From: an uncultured Oscillospiraceae bacterium
GTDB lineage: Bacteria > Bacillota > Clostridia > Oscillospirales > Oscillospiraceae
Direction: 5' to 3'
Assembly: GCA_947588955.1 (NCBI GenBank)
Contig: CANPYX010000014.1
Span: 1-54,874, forward strand
Length of the DNA stretch: 54,874 nt
The translations under genes and the position numbers were made by a program. This document shows, one piece after another, positions 31,838 through 40,036 of this stretch. The notes under the pieces were generated by a model. The model made no database searches. It was given only the letters and a program-made list of their open reading frames with translations, and had not been told where the DNA came from. Every line of letters begins with the position of its first letter. Within the stretch, counting starts at the first letter, position 1.

Positions 31838-32867
31838 TGATCATTAGCCAGATGACGATGGGGGCTCCTATGGCGCTGGTCACGGTGCCGACGGAGAGCT
31901 CGGTGGGGGAGAAGACGGTGCGGGCCACAAGGTCGCAGAAAACGCAGAATACCGCGCCGCACACAAAGGAGGCGGGGACCATGAGGATGGGCTTTGAGGA
32001 TTTGAGGAGTATGCGGCATATGTGCGGCACGGCTATGCCCACAAAGGAGATGGGCCCGGCAAAGGCGGTGACGCAGGCGGAGAGAACGCTGGAGAGGAGA
32101 ATGAGCAGTACGCGAAAACGCCTCACGTTGACGCCCAGGCTCAGGGCGTACCCCTCCCCCAGGGCGTATGCCGAGATGGGTTTGGACAGGAGAAAGACAC
32201 AAAGGAACGTGGGCAGGACGATGAGGGCGGAGATCTTCACGTCCCGCCAGGAGGCGGCGGAGAAGCTGCCCATTGACCAGTGGGTCAGGTTCACAATGTC
32301 CGCCTCCTTTGCGAAGTTGATGAGGAAATCCGTGACGGCGGAGCAGATGTAGCTTATCATTATGCCGATGACCAGGAGCATGGACATATTTTTGAGCCTG
32401 CCGCCAAAGAGAAGGGCGAACATCATGGTGAACATGGAGCCCAGGAACGCCGCCGCCACCGTGACAGCCACGGGGACCGTGGGTATCCAGGCGCTCAGGG
32501 CGATGGTGACCACGGCGAGGAACATTTTGGCGCCGGAGGATATGCCCAGGACAAAGGGGCCGGCGATGGGGTTGCGGAAGAAGGTCTGGAGGAGGAACCC
32601 GGAAAGGGACAGGGCTCCTCCCAGCACCGCCGCCAGCATGAGCCGGGGCAGGCGTATCTTCCAGATTATGTTGAACGCCGAGGCGTCCGCCGCAAGCTCC
32701 CCGCGCTCAATGGCGCCCTTGTGGAAGATCATGCGCCAGATCTCGCCCACGGGTATGCTGACGCTGCCGGAGTTTATGCTCCATATGACGGAGAGGACGA
32801 AGAGAGCGAAAAGGGAGATGAATACCGCGCAGTAGCGCGCGGTATTCAGTTTGACGTTTACGTTCAT
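31821..32867 (-). CDS. btuC: Corrinoid ABC transporter permease (FecCD/BtuC family)
   Basis: The 348-aa polytopic membrane protein has about nine or ten hydrophobic helices. The FecCD signatures LPRLMLAAVLGGALSLSGFLLQTFFRNPIAGPF-type segment and GPISFVGIAVPHICR match BtuC-type permeases. It overlaps btuF by 4 bp. The substrate is assigned from the cobalamin riboswitch and the cob genes; FecCD permeases for iron siderophores are the alternative. Confidence 0.93.
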   Translation of the reverse strand: MNVNVKLNTARYCAVFISLFALFVLSVIWSINSGSVSIPVGEIWRMIFHKGAIERGELAADASAFNIIWKIRLPRLMLAAVLGGALSLSGFLLQTFFRNPIAGPFVLGISSGAKMFLAVVTIALSAWIPTVPVAVTVAAAFLGSMFTMMFALLFGGRLKNMSMLLVIGIMISYICSAVTDFLINFAKEADIVNLTHWSMGSFSAASWRDVKISALIVLPTFLCVFLLSKPISAYALGEGYALSLGVNVRRFRVLLILLSSVLSACVTAFAGPISFVGIAVPHICRILLKSSKPILMVPASFVCGAVFCVFCDLVARTVFSPTELSVGTVTSAIGAPIVIWLMINLKKP

Positions 32868-34093
32868 TTCAGCCGTTTGAGATAGGTGAGGGCGTCGGTG
32901 CTTTCGTCCGCCTCAAGCATGAGGTGGATGTCGTTGACCATACTGCCGATGGTGTCCTGGATCTGGAAGAAGTCCGGGGTGGTGCACCAGACGTTGCCCT
33001 CTTTCACCGCCTTCATCTCGGAGAGGATGTCGGCCCTGCCAAGGAAGTCCTCCAGCGTCTCTGGCTTGCCGCCCAGGGACCAGACGTAGATTATGTAGTC
33101 CGCGTCCTTGGCTCCGTCGTAGAACGCCTCAAACTCCATTTTCACGGTGCCGGACTCGCCCACGCCCACATCGGGGAGGGCGTATTTGCCGCCGGCAAGG
33201 TCGATCATCTTCGCCATGTAGTCGTCGGCGTTGCGGGCGTAGAGGGCGCCCTTGGAGGTGATGTAGAAAATAGCCACGGTCTTGCCGGTGTTCTCCGCCT
33301 TGGAGATCTCGTCAATATAGGACGCCTGAGTGTTGAAAAGCGCCTCGGCCTCCGCCTCCTTGTTGAAGATCGCGCCGTAGAGCTTTGCCCACTCCACGCG
33401 GGCCAGGGGGTGCTCCTCGTCGGCGGACTGGTCCAGGACCACGTCAACGCCCAGGGCGTCAAGCTGTGCGGCAACGTCCTCGGTGAGCATGGTGGAATAA
33501 AACGCGAAGGTAGTGCCGGCGGCGGTGATCTTTTCGTAGTCCGGGGCCTTGTAGTCGCCAACATAGGTGAGGGAGCCGTTTTCAATGGCGCTCTTCACCT
33601 CGTCGATATACCAGGAGTCGGCGTCGTAGGTGGTGAGGGAGATGGCGTCCAGCGCGCCGATGGCGTTTATGAGGGAGGTCACGGGCGTGGACGCCACCAT
33701 GATGTTGTTCACAGGCTGTTGAAGGACTATGGCGCCCTCCGGAGCGTCAGCCGGGACGCTCATGCCCTCCGGGACGATGAGCATTTTCGTCCCGTCGGAG
33801 GTGGAGGCAAGCTTGTAGCCGCCCTTGTAGTAGTCCACCGAGAAACATTTGGCGTAGGAAAGCTCCATGGAGCGGTCAAAAACCAGCCTGCCGTCATAGC
33901 TTTCCTCGGCGGGGTCCTCAACCGAGGGGGTGTTTTCACCGTTGTTTTCGGTGTTTTCGGGCTGATTTGACTGCTCGCCGCCATTTTCGGGGGGCGGGTT
34001 GTCCTGATTATCGTCGGAGGGCTTGTTGCAGGCGGCGAGGAGCGAGACGAGCATTAGCGCCGCAAGCATAAGGGACAGGATCTTTGTTTTCAT
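32864..34093 (-). CDS. btuF: Corrinoid-binding lipoprotein of the ABC transporter
   Basis: The 409-aa extracytoplasmic solute-binding protein begins with a lipoprotein signal (KILSLMLAALMLVSLLAAC, lipid-modified Cys22). An acidic Asn/Glu/Pro-rich linker (about 25-60) follows, then a periplasmic-binding-protein fold of the BtuF/FepB type. The start at 34093 is preceded by AAGGAG. It is the first gene behind the cobalamin riboswitch, which supports corrinoid rather than siderophore uptake. Confidence 0.92.
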   Translation of the reverse strand: MKTKILSLMLAALMLVSLLAACNKPSDDNQDNPPPENGGEQSNQPENTENNGENTPSVEDPAEESYDGRLVFDRSMELSYAKCFSVDYYKGGYKLASTSDGTKMLIVPEGMSVPADAPEGAIVLQQPVNNIMVASTPVTSLINAIGALDAISLTTYDADSWYIDEVKSAIENGSLTYVGDYKAPDYEKITAAGTTFAFYSTMLTEDVAAQLDALGVDVVLDQSADEEHPLARVEWAKLYGAIFNKEAEAEALFNTQASYIDEISKAENTGKTVAIFYITSKGALYARNADDYMAKMIDLAGGKYALPDVGVGESGTVKMEFEAFYDGAKDADYIIYVWSLGGKPETLEDFLGRADILSEMKAVKEGNVWCTTPDFFQIQDTIGSMVNDIHLMLEADESTDALTYLKRLK

Positions 34094-34140
34094 GTTTTTT
34101 TCTCCTTGGTTATATTTTCTCACGCGGCAATTCCGGCAAT

Positions 34141-34178
34141 AAAAAAGGCACATTCTTCGCAAAACGCAAAAAATGTGC
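34141..34178 (-). terminator. Riboswitch-controlled terminator ahead of btuF
   Basis: On the minus strand, the stem GCACATTTTTTGCG / CGAAGAATGTGC is followed by CTTTTTT. It lies between the cobalamin aptamer and the btuF ribosome-binding site, as expected for transcriptional attenuation in response to cobalamin. Confidence 0.85.
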
Positions 34179-34279
34179 AGCATATGTACCCTTGTCCGGT
34201 GGCAGGGAGGGTGCACCGCTCCCCTCACCCGAAGGCAAAGGTAAACGCCGCACTCCTCTATACCCAGAAATGATCGCGA

Positions 34280-34420
34280 TAAAGAACCGGGCCGGTATTC
34301 TGGCTTGAGACGCCGAAAACGTGGCGTCAGTTACAGTAATGGCAGTTGCGCCGGATTTTCACCGGCTTCCCCGTTTGATCTATTCGGTAAAACCTTTCAA
34401 ACCGCAGTCCATGACAGCTA
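34280..34420 (-). promoter_or_regulatory. Cobalamin (B12) riboswitch
   Basis: Read on the minus strand, the core has the B12-box pattern: GGGAAGCCGGTGAAAATCCG, then GCAACTGCC-ATTACTGTAACTG, and the 3' element AAGCCAGAATACCGG. These are hallmark conserved blocks of the cobalamin aptamer. It lies between a consensus promoter (34438-34466) and an intrinsic terminator (34141-34178) upstream of btuF. Repression of the whole 14-gene operon by adenosylcobalamin or a related corrinoid is the established behaviour of this class. Confidence 0.95.
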
Positions 34421-34437
34421 TTCAATTTTCACGGAGG

Positions 34438-34466
34438 ATTATAACACGGCGGGCGGGAGGTGTCAA
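34438..34466 (-). promoter_or_regulatory. Consensus promoter of the cob operon
   Basis: A perfect minus-strand TTGACA, 17-bp spacer and TATAAT. Transcription would start near 34431, giving a leader of about 340 nt that includes the cobalamin riboswitch. Confidence 0.92.
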
Positions 34467-34530
34467 GGAGAAAAAATCAATCCGCCGGTGCGGTCTTTGC
34501 CGGAAGCAACGACCGCAGACCTGCCGCCAC

Positions 34531-34555
34531 AAAAAAAGACCACCTATCGGCGGCC
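34531..34555 (-). terminator. Terminator after tRNA-Ala
   Basis: On the minus strand, GGCCGCC / GGTGGTC (7 bp including two G-U pairs) with loop GATA is followed by seven T, 12 nt past the tRNA 3' end. Confidence 0.8.
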
Positions 34556-34566
34556 TTTCCTTGTTA

Positions 34567-34639
34567 TGGACCTGAAGAGACTCGAACTCTCGACCTCTCG
34601 GATGCGAACCGAACGCTCTCCCAGCTGAGCTACAGGCCC
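34567..34639 (-). tRNA. tRNA-Ala (anticodon CGC)
   Basis: A complete 73-nt cloverleaf. The acceptor GGGCCTG/CAGGTCC includes the G3-U70 wobble that identifies alanine tRNA. The D stem is GCTC/GAGC, the anticodon stem TTCGG/CCGAG with loop TTCGCAT, and the T arm is GAGAG-TTCGAGT-CTCTT. The discriminator is A and no CCA is encoded. It reads the GCG codon, which is frequent in these GC-rich genes. Confidence 0.95.
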
Positions 34640-34709
34640 TTATATTATATAAGCTGTTTTCAAAGACAGCTTAATTATTATAGCACGTTTTTTTGATTTG
34701 TAAAGAGCT

Positions 34710-35252
34710 TTATTTCGATTCTTTAAGATAAATTTCTGCCTTCAACACGGCGAGGGCGGTTTTGGCGTCGGTGAGCTCGCCGGACATGGTCATATCGTGG
34801 AGCCTTTGGAGGGGGTAATACTCCACGTTCAAAAATTCATCCTCGTCCAGGTGCGCCTTGCCGGGCTTTATGTCAAGGGCGAGGTAGATATACAGCGTCT
34901 CGGCGCAGTAGCCGGGGGAGGGGAGAAGCGTCCCCAGGGAAATGAACCTTCCGGCGGAGCAGCCTGTCTCCTCCGAAAGCTCCCTGACGGCACATTCCAG
35001 CGGGTCCTCGCCCTGCTCCAGCTTCCCCGCGGGTATCTCCAGCGTCTCAGCCATGAAGGGGTAGCGGAACTGGCGGACCATGGGAACTGTGCCGTCGTCC
35101 CTAATTGCGATGACGCCCACGCCGCCGGTGTGGTCAACCACCTCGCGGTAAGCCGTCTTCCCGTTTTGGAGCTCAACGGTGTCGTTACGCACGCGCATGA
35201 TGCGCCCCTCGTAAATAATGTCGCTTTTCAGCGTTTTCTCATAAAAACCCAT
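34710..35252 (-). CDS. Nudix hydrolase, probable ADP-ribose pyrophosphatase
   Basis: The 180-aa protein has a complete Nudix box (residues 76-98: G-x5-E-x7-REL-x-EE-x-GC). The upstream region HTGGVGVIAI and MVRQFRYPFMAETLEIPAGKLE is typical of the ADP-ribose pyrophosphatase (NudF/YqkG) branch. It hydrolyses ADP-ribose or related nucleoside diphosphate compounds; the exact substrate is not certain. It has its own consensus promoter and is transcribed toward tRNA-Ala. Confidence 0.9.
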   Translation of the reverse strand: MGFYEKTLKSDIIYEGRIMRVRNDTVELQNGKTAYREVVDHTGGVGVIAIRDDGTVPMVRQFRYPFMAETLEIPAGKLEQGEDPLECAVRELSEETGCSAGRFISLGTLLPSPGYCAETLYIYLALDIKPGKAHLDEDEFLNVEYYPLQRLHDMTMSGELTDAKTALAVLKAEIYLKESK

Positions 35253-35284
35253 GCCGGCGCCGCCTTTTTTCTTGTAATGACATT

Positions 35285-35314
35285 ATTATAACGGCTTTCC
35301 GCACCCCGCGTCAA
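35285..35314 (-). promoter_or_regulatory. Nudix gene promoter
   Basis: Minus-strand TTGACG and a perfect TATAAT with an 18-bp spacer, about 35 bp upstream of the Nudix start. Confidence 0.78.
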
Positions 35315-35498
35315 GGGTGTTTACTTGACGGGTTGCACAAAAATAGGCGGTCATTTTTGTTCGATTTGTCAAATTGGGCTGTTTATTTTTTCACGAATTC
35401 GGCGTATAATTCGCGTGTAAGCAAAAGAAGGTCCCAATGAAGGGACCGCCACCATTTCGAAGAACCACGATGAACCAGGCAAAAAGGAGTGAGGCGGT

Positions 35499-35636
35499 AT
35501 GTTCAAAGGGTTGACCCGCAGTCTGAGCCGCATTTTTGGCGGACGAGTGCTTACGGTTCTCCGCCGTGACAGCGCAGGCGTCTATGTGGAGGACAAGGAC
35601 TACGCGGAATATCTGAAGACCAGGAAGAAGAAGTAA
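35499..35636 (+). CDS. 45-aa small basic protein
   Basis: A short ORF (MFKGLTRSLSRIFGGRVLTV...) with AAAAAGGAG 9 nt upstream and a TATAAT at 35405-35410. The N-terminal half could form an amphipathic helix (FKGLTRSLSRIFGGRVLTVL); the C-terminus is charged (YLKTRKKK). It is too short for domain assignment and I do not recognise it. A highly structured hairpin follows 8 nt after the stop. Confidence 0.55.
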   Translation: MFKGLTRSLSRIFGGRVLTVLRRDSAGVYVEDKDYAEYLKTRKKK

Positions 35637-35644
35637 ACCGGGAA

Positions 35645-35731
35645 AACGCAAATTTCCCCCGGCGGCCGTATGTAGGCTGCCGACTGCGGCCGAAATTGAG
35701 CCACAGGCTACCGCCGGGGGAAGTTTTCGTT
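35645..35731 (+). other. Branched long hairpin, candidate small RNA or terminator
   Basis: Two 21-nt arms (35645-35665 and 35711-35731, core TTCCCCCGGCGG / CCGCCGGGGGAA) pair with two mismatches. They enclose a 45-nt region that can fold further: GTAG/CTAC, GGCT/AGCC and GCCG-ACTG-CGGC. There is no coding potential. It could stabilise or end the upstream small-ORF transcript, or be an independent RNA. Confidence 0.55.
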
Positions 35732-35744
35732 AATACTCAAACGG

Positions 35745-35921
35745 CTTTTTCTCAAAAGGGCTGAGCCCTTTTGAGAAAAAGGGGAACGTTCAGAAAAATC
35801 CCTTGAATTCTGCGGAATTCAAGGGATTTTTCCTGCTGTTTTGCTGCGCGCGCCGCCGGAGGCGGCACACTTGCAAAACAAGAGGTGATTTTTCCGACGT
35901 ACATGCCGCCGGAAAAATATT
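35745..35921 (-). repeat. Multi-hairpin intergenic element, copy 5
   Basis: Read on the minus strand it has hairpin A and hairpin B closed by GTTTTGC/GCAAAAC (as in copy 1 but with the GCCGCC/GGCGGC inner stem). Hairpin C has arms AAAAATCCCTTGAATT... and tip CCGCA, followed by ACGTTCCCC. Hairpin D is CTTTTTCTCAAAAGGG / CCCTTTTGAGAAAAAG (35745-35781). It lies between the 45-aa ORF region and the 3' end of the peptidase-E-like gene. With copy 5 the window 35637-35990 contains no gene. Confidence 0.9.
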
Positions 35922-35990
35922 GAATTTTGGGGTTTTGACAGTTTAAACCGCCGTGGGCACTCAGCCTGCGGCGGTTTTCACTTTTTTAAA

Positions 35991-36725
35991 TTACAATGAA
36001 ACGGACTCCCCATCATGGCAGAGTTGGGTTTGGCGGCGGTCACGGAGCATGTAGGCTTCGCCGTACAGGGTCGTCCTGCCGCCGTCAACTATGATATAGC
36101 TTCCGTCATTCAGCGCGAGTATATCGTGGCCCACGCTGTCGTCGTAGGTGATGTCCTCGATAAGGCGCAGTCCGTCCAGATACGTCCCTCTGAGGCTTTG
36201 CATATGCGGGAAGATGTTTATATCTGTTATCCCAAGGCCGGTGATCCAGCGTTCATAATTCGGGTCCACCGCCTCGCCCTCCAGGTCGGGGCCCGCGTAT
36301 ACCGTATCCGCGCAGTTCATGGAGCCGGCGCTCCACGCGAGTATGATCCCGTCATAGTCCCGAAGTCGCTCCCTGAGCCGGAGCCTCTTTAAAAACCTGT
36401 TCTGTGTGGGAACGTGACCGCCCGTCAGAACAAGCACGTCCGTCCTCCTCAAATCATCCGCGGCTCCGGGGTTCCTGCCGTCGCACATATCCACCGACGC
36501 GACGCCAAGTCCGCTCAAGGGGAAGGACCTGGCAAAGCAGTCGCGAAGCCCGTCGTTTTGGGCGTAGTTATCCGGATCTGAGCATATAATGAGCACCCTG
36601 GCGTTCTCCGGCCATATGGCCCTCAGGTTGTCCGTCAGTCCGTTTTTGTCCATAAGCGGCGCGGGGAGCCTTGTGCCGTTTTCCTTGGTGTACCCGCCCA
36701 GAGCACTTGTCAGTACCGCCTTCAT
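35991..36725 (-). CDS. Peptidase S51 (dipeptidase E-like) family protein
   Basis: The 244-aa protein has the class I glutamine-amidotransferase-like fold of peptidase E. The nucleophile serine is in AWSAGSMN (Ser132), after VLVLTGGHVPTQ, and a histidine in INIFPHMQS (His174) fits the catalytic triad. Members cleave Asp-X dipeptides or act on cyanophycin-like peptides; the substrate here is unknown. It overlaps typA by 4 bp, so it is co-translated downstream of it. Confidence 0.85.
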   Translation of the reverse strand: MKAVLTSALGGYTKENGTRLPAPLMDKNGLTDNLRAIWPENARVLIICSDPDNYAQNDGLRDCFARSFPLSGLGVASVDMCDGRNPGAADDLRRTDVLVLTGGHVPTQNRFLKRLRLRERLRDYDGIILAWSAGSMNCADTVYAGPDLEGEAVDPNYERWITGLGITDINIFPHMQSLRGTYLDGLRLIEDITYDDSVGHDILALNDGSYIIVDGGRTTLYGEAYMLRDRRQTQLCHDGESVSL

Positions 36726-38563
36726 TGCGCGTACTTCGCGCCCTTCAGCGCCTTCATTCTCAGGGCGTGGTCCAAAATGGACTTGCGGATGCGCAGGGAG
36801 GTGGGGGTGACCTCCAAAAGCTCGTCGTCAGCCAAAAACTCAAGGCACTGCTCCAGGCTCATGACGCGCGGCGGCACAAGGCGCAGCGCCTCATCGGAGC
36901 CGGCGGCGCGCATGTTGGTGAGCTGCTTTTTCTTGCACACGTTCACGGTTATGTCCTCGTCCTTGGGCGTCTCGCCCACCACCATGCCGCCGTAGACCGG
37001 CACACCGGGGGAGACGAACATCACGCCCCGGTCCTGGACGCCGAATATGCCGTAAGCCACCGCCTCGCCTGTCTCGGACGCCACTAAGGACCCGGTGCCC
37101 CGGCGGGAGAGCTCGCCCTTATATTTTTCGTACTTCTCAAAGACGGAGCTCATTATGCCCTCGCCGCGCGTGTCGGTCAAAAACTCGTTCCTGTAGCCGA
37201 AAAGTCCCCGGCTGGGCACGAAAAACGTAAGCTTCATGCGGGAGCCCACGGGCGTCATCTCCACAAACTCGCCCCGGCGGGAGCTGAGCTTTTCAATGAC
37301 CGAGCCGACTGAGTCCTCCGGCACGTCCGCCACCACCCGCTCGATGGGCTCGCACCTCTCCCCGTCTATCTCCCGCATCAGCACGCGCGGGGGCGACACC
37401 GCGAACTCGTAGCCCTCACGCCGCATGGTCTCGATGAGTATGGACAGGTGCATCTCGCCCCTGCCCGCCACGTTGAAGCTGTGGTCGGAGCCCTCCACCT
37501 CGGAGACCCGCAGGGACACGTCCTTCATTGTCTCACGGAAAAGCCTGTCCCTGAGCTGGCGGGAGGTGACGTACTTCCCCTCGCGCCCGGCAAAGGGGGA
37601 GTCGTTGACGGAGAAGGTCATCTCCATGGTTGGGGCGGAGATCTTCACAAAGGGCAGCGCCTCCGGCGTGTCGGGCGCGCATATTGTGTCGCCGATGGAG
37701 ATGTCGGGTATGCCGGAGAGGGCAATTATATTGCCGGAGGAGCTGTCGGAGACGGGCACGCGGGCAAGCCCCGCGAACTCGTAAAGGCTCACGGCCTTCG
37801 CCCTTTTCGGGGCGGCACCGCTGTCGTGGTAGTTGACCACCGCAAGCTCCTGGTTCTGCTTTATGGTCCCCCGCTCTATCCTTCCTATGGCGATACGTCC
37901 CACGTAGTCGTTGTAATCCAGGGAGCTCACCAGCATTTGCAGGGGCTCGCCGTCCCGGTCGTCGGGGGCGGGGATGTAGTCCACGATGGTGTCAAAAAGC
38001 GGCTTTAAGTCCGTGCCGGGGACGTCGGCGGAGTAGCTGGCGGTCCCCTGACGGCCGGAGCAGAAGAGCATGGGGGAGTCTATCTGCTCGTCGGTACAGC
38101 CCAGCTCAATAAGCAGCTCCAAAATCTCGTCCACTACCTCCAGCATACGCTGGTCCGGGCGGTCTATCTTGTTGAGCACCACAATGACCCGGTGTCCCAG
38201 CTCCAGCGCCTTTGAGAGCACGAAGCGGGTCTGGGGCATGGGTCCCTCGGCGGCGTCCACTAAGAGTATGACGCCGTTGACCATCTTCAAAATGCGCTCC
38301 ACCTCTCCGCCGAAGTCGGCGTGGCCGGGGGTGTCAACGATGTTTATCTTGATGTCGCCGTACTGTACGGCGGTGTTCTTGGCGAGAATGGTTATTCCCC
38401 GCTCGCGCTCCAAGTCGTTTGAGTCCATGACCCGCTCCTGGACAGCCTGGTTCTCCCTGAATACGCCCGACTGCTTGAGCATCTCGTCCACCAGCGTCGT
38501 CTTGCCGTGGTCAACGTGGGCGATTATTGCCACGTTCCTGATTTTCTTTTCCAAAGCCAACAC
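36722..38563 (-). CDS. typA: Translational GTPase TypA/BipA
   Basis: Ribosome-associated GTPase important for assembly and stress growth. The 613-aa protein has G1 AHVDHGKTT (15-23), G2 RERGITI, G3 DTPGHADF and G4 NKID, then the EF-G-like domains and the C-terminal BipA-specific domain. The start is GTG at 38563. A minus-strand promoter with 18-bp spacing lies at 38596-38625. Confidence 0.96.
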   Translation of the reverse strand: MLALEKKIRNVAIIAHVDHGKTTLVDEMLKQSGVFRENQAVQERVMDSNDLERERGITILAKNTAVQYGDIKINIVDTPGHADFGGEVERILKMVNGVILLVDAAEGPMPQTRFVLSKALELGHRVIVVLNKIDRPDQRMLEVVDEILELLIELGCTDEQIDSPMLFCSGRQGTASYSADVPGTDLKPLFDTIVDYIPAPDDRDGEPLQMLVSSLDYNDYVGRIAIGRIERGTIKQNQELAVVNYHDSGAAPKRAKAVSLYEFAGLARVPVSDSSSGNIIALSGIPDISIGDTICAPDTPEALPFVKISAPTMEMTFSVNDSPFAGREGKYVTSRQLRDRLFRETMKDVSLRVSEVEGSDHSFNVAGRGEMHLSILIETMRREGYEFAVSPPRVLMREIDGERCEPIERVVADVPEDSVGSVIEKLSSRRGEFVEMTPVGSRMKLTFFVPSRGLFGYRNEFLTDTRGEGIMSSVFEKYEKYKGELSRRGTGSLVASETGEAVAYGIFGVQDRGVMFVSPGVPVYGGMVVGETPKDEDITVNVCKKKQLTNMRAAGSDEALRLVPPRVMSLEQCLEFLADDELLEVTPTSLRIRKSILDHALRMKALKGAKYAQ

Positions 38564-38595
38564 TTCTCTTTCGGCGTGTAGATTTCAACCGAAGT

Positions 38596-38625
38596 ATTAT
38601 ATTACAAAGGTCAACCCCATTTCAA
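38596..38625 (-). promoter_or_regulatory. typA promoter
   Basis: Minus-strand TTGAAA and TATAAT with an 18-bp spacer, 33 bp upstream of the typA start. Confidence 0.75.
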
Positions 38626-38738
38626 GCGCCCAAACGTCGAAGCGTGACATTGTTTCGGAAAAAAATATGTGAAAATTGCTTATATCTGACGGGAGCCAAA
38701 CCCGCGGTTCGACTTCCGTCAGCTATATCGCGCCCTTT

Positions 38739-39743
38739 TCACACCGTTTCCGCCTCCCGCGGCCTCAGCTCGTTTGGGGAGGGGGAGCCGTCAAAGAAGG
38801 AGCGGAGATTCTCGCAGGTGGTTTGGGCTATGGCGGAAAGCGCCTCGCGGGTGAGGAACGCCTGGTGCCCCGTCACCAGCACGTTGGGCTGGCTGAGAAG
38901 CAGGTTCAGCGTGTCGTCGCGCATGACCTTTGAGGAAACGTCCTCGTAAAACACGTCCGCCTCCTCCTCGTATACGTCCAGCCCCGCCGCCCCCACAACG
39001 CCGGACTTCACGTTGTCCAAAAGCGCCTCGGAATCTATGAGCGCCCCGCGGGAGGTGTTGATTATTATGACCCCTGGGCGCATGGAGTGGAAGGTCTGGC
39101 GGCTTATCATGTGGTACGTCTCCGGCGTCAGGGGACAGTGAAGGGATATGACGTCGGAGCGGCGAATGAGCTCCTCCGGCCTTACGTATTCAAGCCCCGC
39201 GCCCCATGTGGGCTTCGGGTCGCTGGCAAGCACATGCATTCCCAGCCCCTTGCACATTCCGGCGAGCTTCATTCCCACCTTTCCGGTGCCAATGATACCC
39301 GCCGTGCGCCCCTCTAAGTTTATCCCCACAAGCCCCTCCAGGCTGAAGTTGCGCTCGCGGGTCCTGGTGAACGCCCTGTGGGTCATGCGCGTCAGCGTCA
39401 GCAGCAGCGCCAGGGCGTGCTCGGCGACGGAGGCGGGGGAGTAGGCGGGGACGCGGAACACCCGTATCCCGTTTTGCTCCGCCGCCACAAGGTCTATGTT
39501 GTTGAACCCGGCGCACCGCAGCGCCGCCGCCCGCACACCGTACCCCGCGAGGGCCGACAGCGTCCGCGCCCCCAGGTCGTCGTTCACAAAGGCGCAGACA
39601 GCCTTGCAGCCGTTGGCGAGAACGGCGGTGTCCGGGGTCAGCTTGCTCTCAAGATACCTCATCTCCAGCCCGTGCGCCGCCGCCGGCGCGTCAAAATACG
39701 TCCTGTCGTAGCTTCGCGCGTCAAAAAACGCCACTGTCTCCAT
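38739..39743 (-). CDS. D-2-hydroxyacid dehydrogenase, D-lactate dehydrogenase type
   Basis: The 334-aa NAD-dependent enzyme has GTGKVG (152-157) in the nucleotide-binding domain, the catalytic motifs LHCPLTPET and NTSRGALID, DVYEEEADVFYED, and the C-terminal catalytic histidine in VTGHQAFLT. The YEEE and FYED block is typical of D-lactate dehydrogenases, which regenerate NAD by reducing pyruvate. Related hydroxyisocaproate enzymes are alternatives. The ATG at 39743 has GTGGAGG upstream; a start 11 codons earlier lacks one. Confidence 0.9.
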   Translation of the reverse strand: METVAFFDARSYDRTYFDAPAAAHGLEMRYLESKLTPDTAVLANGCKAVCAFVNDDLGARTLSALAGYGVRAAALRCAGFNNIDLVAAEQNGIRVFRVPAYSPASVAEHALALLLTLTRMTHRAFTRTRERNFSLEGLVGINLEGRTAGIIGTGKVGMKLAGMCKGLGMHVLASDPKPTWGAGLEYVRPEELIRRSDVISLHCPLTPETYHMISRQTFHSMRPGVIIINTSRGALIDSEALLDNVKSGVVGAAGLDVYEEEADVFYEDVSSKVMRDDTLNLLLSQPNVLVTGHQAFLTREALSAIAQTTCENLRSFFDGSPSPNELRPREAETV

Positions 39744-39792
39744 GCTTTTCCTCCACAAGTAAAAAATAATTCGCAATAATTAAAAATAATGC

Positions 39793-39821
39793 TTGACAAA
39801 GCTTTACCTTTGTGGTATAAT
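39793..39821 (+). promoter_or_regulatory. Consensus promoter upstream of glyS
   Basis: TTGACA, a 17-bp spacer and TATAAT, a perfect match. The leader to the glyS start is about 210 nt. I looked for a T-box (TGGGTGGTACCGCG) in it and found none. Confidence 0.9.
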
Positions 39822-40036
39822 GCCATTGTAACAAAGACGCGGGGAAGGATTTCCGACCGTGTCCGGCGGAGCCTTGCCGTTTTTATAGTATATCCAACCA
39901 AATTAATATACATTCCTGGGGAATAATAAGTTCAAAAAAACTGTGGAAAAACCGGCGGAACAAGTATATAATGGGCATAATGCGCCAAAAGCGCCAAAAT
40001 ATGTTACGCGGCAGCCAGCCGCGGGAAGGAAAAGCT

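Noticed and set aside
39822-40036. T-box in the glyS leader
   Set aside because: The conserved TGGGTGGTACCGCG sequence and a terminator/antiterminator are absent.
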